This document shows, in pieces, positions 58,703 to 64,000 of a DNA stretch of 64,000 bases. This stretch comes from Arthrobacter tumbae (GTDB taxonomy: Bacteria; Actinomycetota; Actinomycetes; Actinomycetales; Micrococcaceae). The notes under the pieces were generated by a model that saw only the letters and a program-made list of their open reading frames with translations, was not told the origin of the DNA and searched no databases. Numbering within the stretch: position 1 is the stretch's first letter; every line of letters begins with the position of its first letter. Position numbers and translations under genes: made by a program. The stretch covers positions 310,001-374,000 of the forward strand of contig NZ_JAFBCC010000001.1 of NCBI RefSeq assembly GCF_016907495.1. Direction: 5' to 3'.

Positions 58703-58731
58703 TGGACTGCCTCCAGAGCGCACCATAGAAT
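58703..58731 (+). promoter_or_regulatory. Housekeeping-type promoter (TGGACT-N17-TAGAAT)
   Basis: TGGACT (58703-58708) and TAGAAT (58726-58731) have the ideal 17-base spacing. Transcription would begin near 58738, about 85 bases before the TPM-domain gene. The rest of the 295-base divergent gap shows nothing clear. Confidence 0.5.
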
Positions 58732-58822
58732 CGCAGTCAGGCGAACCCGGGGGATCTGTGCCTTGCCAACGGCTGTTTGCCTGTTCCCGGAGCGCCCGGC
58801 GGACACTGCTGAAGGGTTGCGA

Positions 58823-60931
58823 ATGAAGTCGAGCATTGCACGCATCTGCGCCGCCGCGGGTGTTGGGGCATTCGCCCTGTTGAGCCCTGTGGCTGCCGCT
58901 CCCGCCTGGGCCGTGGATCCGGTTGACTTCAGCTCGGAGACGGTGGTTGACCAGGCCGATGTCCTCTCTGACACTGAGCAGCAGGAGGTGGAACAGTCGA
59001 TCGGGCAGCTGCAGGCTGAGCACGGCTACACGCTCCATGTCGCCTACGTTGACTCCTTCACCAACCCGTCGGACGCTGAACAATGGGCGCAAGAATCCGC
59101 AGCAGCCAGCGACTTCGGCCCTACCGACGCGATCATGGTGGTTGGCTTGGAGCAGGAACGTGCCGGGCTGGTTGCGGACGATTCAAGTCCGATCGGCGAT
59201 CAGGAAAGAGAGATCAACGACTCCGTGGTTCTTCCGGAACTGTCCGACGGCGACTGGGACGGCGCTGCGATCGCGGCCACCACAGCCATCGCGCAGGTTC
59301 TCGACGGCGGAACCGTCAGTGCTGCTGAAACGTCCGCTGACGGTGGTGGAGGTTCAGTCCTCTTCATCGGAGGGCTGCTGGTTCTCGCTGGTGTGGGCGG
59401 GTACTTCTATCTCCGGTCCAAGCGCCGGAAGCCGGTCGCTCAGGAGCAGAACCAGCACCCGTCGGAGATCGAGTTCGGACCGGGCCGGGGTGCCGACGGT
59501 CAGGTGCTGGATCCGTTGGCTTCACTGAGCGTGGAAGACCTGCGGCTTCGTGCAGGAAGCCTGCTGATAGCCGCCGACGACGCGATCAAGTCGAGTGAAC
59601 AGGAAGTCGGCTTCGCTCAGGCCCAGTACGGCGATGAGGCAGTCAAGCCGTTCGCCGCGGACATCACGGCGGCAAAGGCCCATATGAGCGAGTCGTTTAA
59701 ACTTCAGCAGCAGCTTGATGACCACATCCCGGATACTGAAGAGGATCAGCGTAAATGGCTTGGCGACATCATCCGCCGCTGTGAGTCGGTTAACGCCAGC
59801 CTGCAGGAACACAAGGCGGACTTCGATGCCCTGCGAATGCTTGAACGCAACGCCCCGCAGGCCCTGGCAGAGGCACAGGCCTCCGCGGGCGATGTCAAGA
59901 CCCGGTTGAACGCGGCTGAACGGACTTTGCGGGAGCTCCAGGGGCGGTACGCTGCCTCGGCAACCTCGCAGATCGAGGACAACGTGGTCCAGGCGCGTGA
60001 ACGGCTGCAATTCGTCGACAATGCCGCTTCCACGGCACAAAGGCATCTGTCCGAGGGCAACACCGGTGCCGCCGTCGTCGCCGTCCGCGCCGCCGAAGAA
60101 GGCGGCCACCAGACCAAGGTCCTGCTGGAAGCCATCGATCGCCGCGCCACGGAACTGGACACTGCCGAACGTGAAATGGAACAAGCTGTTTCGGATACGG
60201 CCCAGGACGTCGCGCAGGCGCAGGCCATGGTTGCTGCCGGTTCCAATCCCGAACTCGCCGGTCCCGTAGCGGGCACAACAGCGGCGCTGGAATCGGTGAA
60301 GCGGGAGATCGCGTCGGGCAAAATCGACCCCGTCGTGCTCCTTCAGCGAGTCGAGACAGCGCACACGCAACTGGACTCCGCGATCGGTGGTGTCCGAGAC
60401 CACGCCGAACAGACCCGCAGGGCACGGGAAAGCCTGCAGCACACCATCATGGCCGCCCAGTCACGGATTTCCGGAACGGCGGACTACATTCGCGCCCGCC
60501 GCGGGGGTGTGGGCAGCGAAGCCCGGACCCGGTTGGCGGAGGCGGAGCGCAACCTTGAGTATGCGATGGGCGTCCAGACCGATGACCCGGTGACGGCGCT
60601 CTCCCATGCCCAGCAGGCTGTCGCGCTTGCCGAGCAGGCCGGCCAGATCGCGCAAAGTGATGTGGATGGCTTCGGTGGACGTATGGGCGGCTTCGGGGGC
60701 GGCGGTATGTTCGGCGGCCGTGGGGACGGCATGGGCGGCGCCCTGCTCGGCGGCATTTTGATCGGGTCCATTCTCAACGGCGGCGGACACGGCGGCGGAC
60801 TCTTCGGCGGCGGCGGTGGCGGATTCAGCGGAGGTGGCGATGCCGGAATGTTCGGCGGCGGCGGATTCGGTGGTTTCGATGCCGGCGGCGGCGGATTCGG
60901 TGACTTCGGGGGCGGCTTCGGAGATTTTTAG
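58823..60931 (+). CDS. TPM-domain protein with coiled coil and Gly-rich tail
   Basis: A 702-residue envelope protein. A signal peptide (1-30, ending AWA) precedes a TPM domain (about 34-165; VDQADVLSDTEQQEVEQSIGQLQ), a membrane span (about 177-197), then a long Ala/Gln/Arg-rich coiled coil (about 240-600) and a Gly/Phe-rich tail (about 615-702) of GGGGFGG-type repeats. TPM proteins are linked to photosystem repair in plants and to unknown envelope roles in bacteria. It lies 52 bases before pspA, so both likely belong to one stress operon. Confidence 0.8.
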   Translation: MKSSIARICAAAGVGAFALLSPVAAAPAWAVDPVDFSSETVVDQADVLSDTEQQEVEQSIGQLQAEHGYTLHVAYVDSFTNPSDAEQWAQESAAASDFGPTDAIMVVGLEQERAGLVADDSSPIGDQEREINDSVVLPELSDGDWDGAAIAATTAIAQVLDGGTVSAAETSADGGGGSVLFIGGLLVLAGVGGYFYLRSKRRKPVAQEQNQHPSEIEFGPGRGADGQVLDPLASLSVEDLRLRAGSLLIAADDAIKSSEQEVGFAQAQYGDEAVKPFAADITAAKAHMSESFKLQQQLDDHIPDTEEDQRKWLGDIIRRCESVNASLQEHKADFDALRMLERNAPQALAEAQASAGDVKTRLNAAERTLRELQGRYAASATSQIEDNVVQARERLQFVDNAASTAQRHLSEGNTGAAVVAVRAAEEGGHQTKVLLEAIDRRATELDTAEREMEQAVSDTAQDVAQAQAMVAAGSNPELAGPVAGTTAALESVKREIASGKIDPVVLLQRVETAHTQLDSAIGGVRDHAEQTRRARESLQHTIMAAQSRISGTADYIRARRGGVGSEARTRLAEAERNLEYAMGVQTDDPVTALSHAQQAVALAEQAGQIAQSDVDGFGGRMGGFGGGGMFGGRGDGMGGALLGGILIGSILNGGGHGGGLFGGGGGGFSGGGDAGMFGGGGFGGFDAGGGGFGDFGGGFGDF

Positions 60932-60983
60932 GTGAGCGACCTCAACAGGCAGTGAACTACTCAGGAAGATCGAAAGGTATCCA

Positions 60984-61751
60984 ATGGTAAAGCAATCAAT
61001 TTTCGGACGTATCGCGACACTGGCGAAGGCCAACATCAACGCGATGCTGGATCAGGCGGAAGACCCGCAGAAGATGCTCGACCAGATGGTCCGCGACTAT
61101 TCGAACAGCATCGCCGAAGCCGAGAGCGCAGTAGCGCAAACCATCGGCAACCTGCGCATGCTGCAGGAGGACTACAACGAGGACCGCGAGAACGCCCGCA
61201 ACTGGGGCAACAAGGCGCTGGCGGCATCGAAGAAAGCTGACGAGTACCGTACCTCGGGCGACGCCCCGGATGCGGAGAAGTTCGACAATTTGGCCAAGGT
61301 CGCCATCCAGCGTCAGATCACTGCAGAGAACGAGGCTAAGGGCGCTGAGCCCACCATCGCATCGCAGACCGAGATCGTCGAAAAGCTCAAGACCGGGCTG
61401 AACCAGATGAAGGGCAAGCTCAACGAACTGACCAGCAAGCGCGATGAACTCATTGCGCGCTCGCGCACAGCGGCAGCACAGGCGCAGGTGCATGATGCGA
61501 TGAAGAGCATCGACTTCATGGATCCGACCAGCGAGGTGGGGCGCTTCGAGGAGAAGATCCGCCGGGAGGAGGCCCGCGTTCTCGGCCAGGCGGAATTGGC
61601 AAACTCAAGCCTCGACTCACAGTTCGAAAGTCTCGAGGACCTCGGCGAACAGAGTGAGATTGAGGCGCGCCTCGCCGCACTGAAGTCAGGTGGCTCCGGC
61701 GCCAGTGCCCCCTCTGCCATTGAGCAGGGCGAGGACAGCCCCAAGTACTGA
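60984..61751 (+). CDS. pspA: PspA/IM30-family membrane-stress protein
   Basis: A 255-residue PspA/IM30 protein, almost all coiled coil. It starts IFGRIATLAKANINAMLDQAEDPQKMLDQMVRD-type (amphipathic helix then hairpin), with GEDAPDAEKFDNLAKVAIQ in the middle and a Ser/Gly-rich end. These proteins form ESCRT-III-like spirals that support damaged membranes. GAAAGG precedes the ATG. Pairing with a TPM-domain protein upstream suggests one envelope-stress unit. Confidence 0.92.
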   Translation: MVKQSIFGRIATLAKANINAMLDQAEDPQKMLDQMVRDYSNSIAEAESAVAQTIGNLRMLQEDYNEDRENARNWGNKALAASKKADEYRTSGDAPDAEKFDNLAKVAIQRQITAENEAKGAEPTIASQTEIVEKLKTGLNQMKGKLNELTSKRDELIARSRTAAAQAQVHDAMKSIDFMDPTSEVGRFEEKIRREEARVLGQAELANSSLDSQFESLEDLGEQSEIEARLAALKSGGSGASAPSAIEQGEDSPKY

Positions 61752-61766
61752 TTCAGCACTGGCGAT

Positions 61767-61799
61767 ACGGCGGCGGTTCAGGCTTCGGACCGCCGCCGT
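61767..61799 (+). terminator. GC-rich terminator after pspA
   Basis: ACGGCGGCGG (61767-61776) pairs with CCGCCGCCGT (61790-61799) with a 13-base loop, 15 bases after the pspA stop; the T-run is short (TTCCCGTT). Confidence 0.65.
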
Positions 61800-61836
61800 T
61801 CCCGTTAACGGCTCGTCGGCCGCAGCAGAGCGCCGG

Positions 61837-61842
61837 TAGATT
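61837..61842 (+). promoter_or_regulatory. Leaderless -10 box (TAGATT) for the photolyase
   Basis: TAGATT stands exactly 6 bases before the ATG and no Shine-Dalgarno is present. A clear -35 box is missing. Confidence 0.5.
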
Positions 61843-61848
61843 GGCCCT

Positions 61849-63237
61849 ATGGCCCTGACTCTGGTGTGGCTCCGCGACGACCTGCGCATCGCCGACAATC
61901 CTGCCCTGCACGCTGCTGCCGAGCGAGGCGACGTCGTCGTCTGTTATGTGCGTGATGAGGTGAGTGAGGGTATTCGGCCCTTGGGCAGTGCCAGCCGTTG
62001 GTGGCTCCATCACTCGCTGTCAGCGCTCCAGCGCGCCCTTCAGGAGCGGGGGATTCCGCTGGTGTTCCGATCAGGTCGCGCAGCAGATGTCATCCCCCAG
62101 CTCCTCACAGAGTGCGGAGCGGATGCGGTCTTCTGGAATCGCCGGTATGTGCTCGCCGAGAGGAACATCGACGCCGCTCTCAAGGCTTCTCTCGGTGATG
62201 AGGGGTACCAGGTGCACAGCTTTCAGGCGAACCTGCTGTTCGAACCCTGGGAAGTGACTACTGGGAGCGGCTCCCCGTACAAAGTCTTCACCCCCTTCTG
62301 GCGGGCATGCCGGAATCGGCCGGCACCGCGGGAGCCCCTCGATGTGCCGCCTGTGCTGAGCGGTCCAGGAATCGACTCAGAGGACCTGGACGAGTGGCAC
62401 CTCTTGCCTGGCCCGGTTGACTGGGCGGGCGGCCTCAGACAGACCTGGACGCCCGGAGAACAGACAGGGCAGGCGCTCCTCAAACGCTTCGTAACCGACA
62501 CCGTTGACGGATACGCCGAAGCCCGGCAGCTGCCTGACGTCGAAGGAACCAGCCGCCTCTCTCCGCACCTTCGGTTCGGCGAGATCAGTCCATTTCAGGT
62601 GTGGCAGTTCGCGCATGCCGGATCCACATCCACCACCTCGGGAGATCTCACTGTCTTCACACAGGAACTCGGCTGGCGCGAGTTCTGCTGGCAGCTGCTG
62701 TACCACCAGCCCCAGCTGGCGACGGAAAACTACCGGCCGCAGTTCAATGCCTTTCCCTGGCAGCAGCCGGACCCCGACGAACTTGACGCCTGGCACTACG
62801 GGCGCACGGGGTTCCCCTTGATCGATGCAGGAATGCGCCAGCTCTGGGATACCGGCTGGATGCACAACCGGGTGCGCATGGCGGTCGGCTCATTCCTGGT
62901 GAAGAACATGATGGTGGACTGGCGTGTGGGCGAGCAGTGGTTCTGGGACACGCTGGTCGATGCGGATCCGGCGAACAACGCAGCGAACTGGCAGTGGGTG
63001 GCCGGCTCAGGAGCCGACGCCGCACCCTACTTCCGGATCTTCAACCCGGTCACCCAGAGCAAGAAGTTTGACTCCGACGGCGGTTACCTTCGTCGATGGG
63101 TTCCGGAGTTGCGCGCCGCGCAGAATGTCCACGAACCGTGGACGGAATTACCTGCCGGTTATCCCGCTCCGCTGCTGGATCTGAAAGCCTCGCGGGACCG
63201 GGCGCTCAGCGCATATCAGGACCTTCGCCGCGACTGA
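61849..63237 (+). CDS. phr: Deoxyribodipyrimidine photolyase
   Basis: A 462-residue photolyase/cryptochrome family enzyme that repairs UV-induced cyclobutane dimers. The N-terminal alpha/beta domain (1-130: LTLVWLRDDLRIADNPAL) holds the antenna site; the FAD domain shows EGTSRLSPHLRFGEISPFQVW, ELGWREFCWQLLYHQP, and near the end GWMHNRVRMAVGSFLVKNMMVDW and GSGADAAPYFRIFNPVTQ. Length is typical of class I CPD photolyases. Its 3' end overlaps the convergent DUF6328 gene by 32 bases. Confidence 0.93.
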   Translation: MALTLVWLRDDLRIADNPALHAAAERGDVVVCYVRDEVSEGIRPLGSASRWWLHHSLSALQRALQERGIPLVFRSGRAADVIPQLLTECGADAVFWNRRYVLAERNIDAALKASLGDEGYQVHSFQANLLFEPWEVTTGSGSPYKVFTPFWRACRNRPAPREPLDVPPVLSGPGIDSEDLDEWHLLPGPVDWAGGLRQTWTPGEQTGQALLKRFVTDTVDGYAEARQLPDVEGTSRLSPHLRFGEISPFQVWQFAHAGSTSTTSGDLTVFTQELGWREFCWQLLYHQPQLATENYRPQFNAFPWQQPDPDELDAWHYGRTGFPLIDAGMRQLWDTGWMHNRVRMAVGSFLVKNMMVDWRVGEQWFWDTLVDADPANNAANWQWVAGSGADAAPYFRIFNPVTQSKKFDSDGGYLRRWVPELRAAQNVHEPWTELPAGYPAPLLDLKASRDRALSAYQDLRRD

Positions 63238-63730
63238 CCGCCTTCATCGACCGTCGTTTGAGCACCTGCGGCACAGCGACCCACAGCGCGAGGATGGTCA
63301 CGGAGAGACCGATTGCGCTCACGGTTCCCGCTGTCCGGTCCAGCACGATGTCGAAAATCAGACCGGTTGTACCGACCAGGACGAGGGCCACGAGGACCAT
63401 CGTGGTACGCAGGATCCGGTGCGCATGGCGCACCAGTGCCTCTTTGATGCGCAATCGGAAAAAGGTTCGGTGCAGGATCACCGTGCCGAGCAGCAGTGCC
63501 GTGATGAGAGCGGACAACACGACGAGCACGAGGTATACCGCGATCTGAAATGAATCCAGTTCCGTGAAGCGGGACTGGAACGGGAGTGTGAGCAGGAAGC
63601 CGGTGAGGATCTGGATACCGGTCTGGAGGACACGAAGTTCCTGCAGTATTTCGAGCCAGTTCCGGTCAACACGCTGGAGCGCTGTCTCCCCCCGCTCCTT
63701 GTCCCCGCCCACCGCGCCCTGATCGATCAT
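63206..63730 (-). CDS. DUF6328-family membrane protein
   Basis: A 174-residue protein with four hydrophobic segments (about 37-53, 62-85, 108-130 and 138-155) after a charged N-terminus containing NWLEILQELRVLQTGIQILTG, the recognisable DUF6328 stretch. No catalytic motif. I start at ATG 63730; a GTG two codons earlier is possible and neither has a good Shine-Dalgarno. It overlaps the end of the photolyase gene by 32 bases. Function unknown. Confidence 0.72.
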   Translation of the reverse strand: MIDQGAVGGDKERGETALQRVDRNWLEILQELRVLQTGIQILTGFLLTLPFQSRFTELDSFQIAVYLVLVVLSALITALLLGTVILHRTFFRLRIKEALVRHAHRILRTTMVLVALVLVGTTGLIFDIVLDRTAGTVSAIGLSVTILALWVAVPQVLKRRSMKAVSRGEGPDMR

Positions 63731-63780
63731 GAACACAGTTTAGGTGAGCTGCATGCGCAAAAGGCGACAGCAATGCGGGA

Positions 63781-63823
63781 ATGACGAAGGTCCCGGAAGC
63801 CTGGCTTTCGGGACCTTCGTCAT
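63781..63823. terminator. 20-pair hairpin after the initiator tRNA
   Basis: 63781-63800 is complementary to 63804-63823 with a single G-T pair and a 3-base loop. It follows the tRNA's 3' end by 4 bases on the minus strand and lies upstream of the DUF6328 gene. Confidence 0.8.
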
Positions 63824-63827
63824 CTTG

Positions 63828-63901
63828 TTGCGGGGGCAAGATTTGAACTTGCGACCTCTGGGTTATGAGCCCAGCGAGCTACCGAACTGCTCCACCCCGC
63901 G
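63828..63901 (-). tRNA. Initiator tRNA-fMet (CAU)
   Basis: A 74-base cloverleaf with anticodon CAT in loop CTCATAA. Two initiator hallmarks are present: three G-C pairs at the end of the anticodon stem (CTGGG/CCCAG) and a C1-A72 mismatch at the acceptor end (5' CGCGGGG, 3' CCCCGCA). The T arm has TTCAAAT. CCA is not encoded. Confidence 0.95.
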
Positions 63902-63912
63902 GCGTAATACCT

Positions 63913-63941
63913 ACTCTACCCGCCGCGGGGGTGGATCCCAA
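63913..63941 (-). promoter_or_regulatory. tRNA-fMet promoter (TTGGGA-N17-TAGAGT)
   Basis: On the minus strand TTGGGA (63936-63941) and TAGAGT (63913-63918) are 17 bases apart, and the tRNA begins 12 bases after the -10 box. Confidence 0.7.
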
Positions 63942-64000
63942 ATCGGGACCCGGTTGCCTTATTCGGTGGCTCCTCCAGACGCTTCAGAGAGACGCGTCTC

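Noticed and set aside
60461..61039. Antisense Glu/Ala/Ser-rich frame opposite the Gly-rich tail of the TPM protein
   Set aside because: It is the mirror of GGC/GGA repeat codons and has no independent support.

Overview
The window is a high-GC actinobacterial chromosome segment, most like Micrococcales and probably Arthrobacter or another Micrococcaceae genus. The evidence is a whiB1-pdtaS pair, an Rv3235-secA-hpf-comF-lpqB-mtrB-mtrA block in the same order as in Mycobacterium tuberculosis, a mnmA-cysteine desulfurase and an etfA-etfB pair, many GTG starts and ATGA/GTGA overlaps, and several candidate leaderless promoters. No insertion sequence, prophage, integrase, CRISPR array or rRNA was seen; one tRNA lies at the right edge. 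Coding density is very high and no gene-free gap reaches 300 bases.

1-10 kb: cell-surface polysaccharide locus with locally lower GC. A truncated GlfT2-like galactofuranosyltransferase and UDP-galactopyranose mutase share an operon. Next comes a full WbpA/B/E/D/I-type gene set predicted to turn UDP-GlcNAc into UDP-2,3-diacetamido-2,3-dideoxy-mannuronic acid, with two GT-B glycosyltransferases.

10-25 kb: an FHA-FtsK/EssC-like ATPase without WXG100 neighbours, a small membrane protein, whiB1 with a near-consensus CRP box, pdtaS, the 180-kDa-class NAD-glutamate dehydrogenase, a CpaE-like ATPase with a SAF-domain (CpaB-like) partner, a small excisionase-type HTH protein and a conserved unknown.

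25-36 kb: LysM protein, Rv3235-family protein, SecA, a YcaQ-like DNA glycosylase, ribosome hibernation factor, ComF, and the LpqB-MtrB-MtrA envelope-sensing system.

36-48 kb: a membrane/MoxR/DUF58 operon reading away from mtrA, a DUF4166 protein, a MetE-like protein without recognisable zinc ligands, chorismate mutase, MnmA and its sulfur-donor cysteine desulfurase, and a FolP2-like protein coupled to a RibD-C reductase.

48-64 kb: lipoprotein, lipid kinase, pentapeptide protein, J-domain/NERD-like fusion, TrmL, a methyltransferase, SigK-RskA behind a textbook SigK promoter, PIG-L deacetylase, EtfAB, an HtrA-type protease, a TPM-domain protein with PspA, photolyase, a DUF6328 protein and initiator tRNA. 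Much of the window deals with the envelope: building it (polysaccharide genes, SecA), sensing it (MtrAB-LpqB, SigK-RskA) and repairing it (HtrA, PspA).
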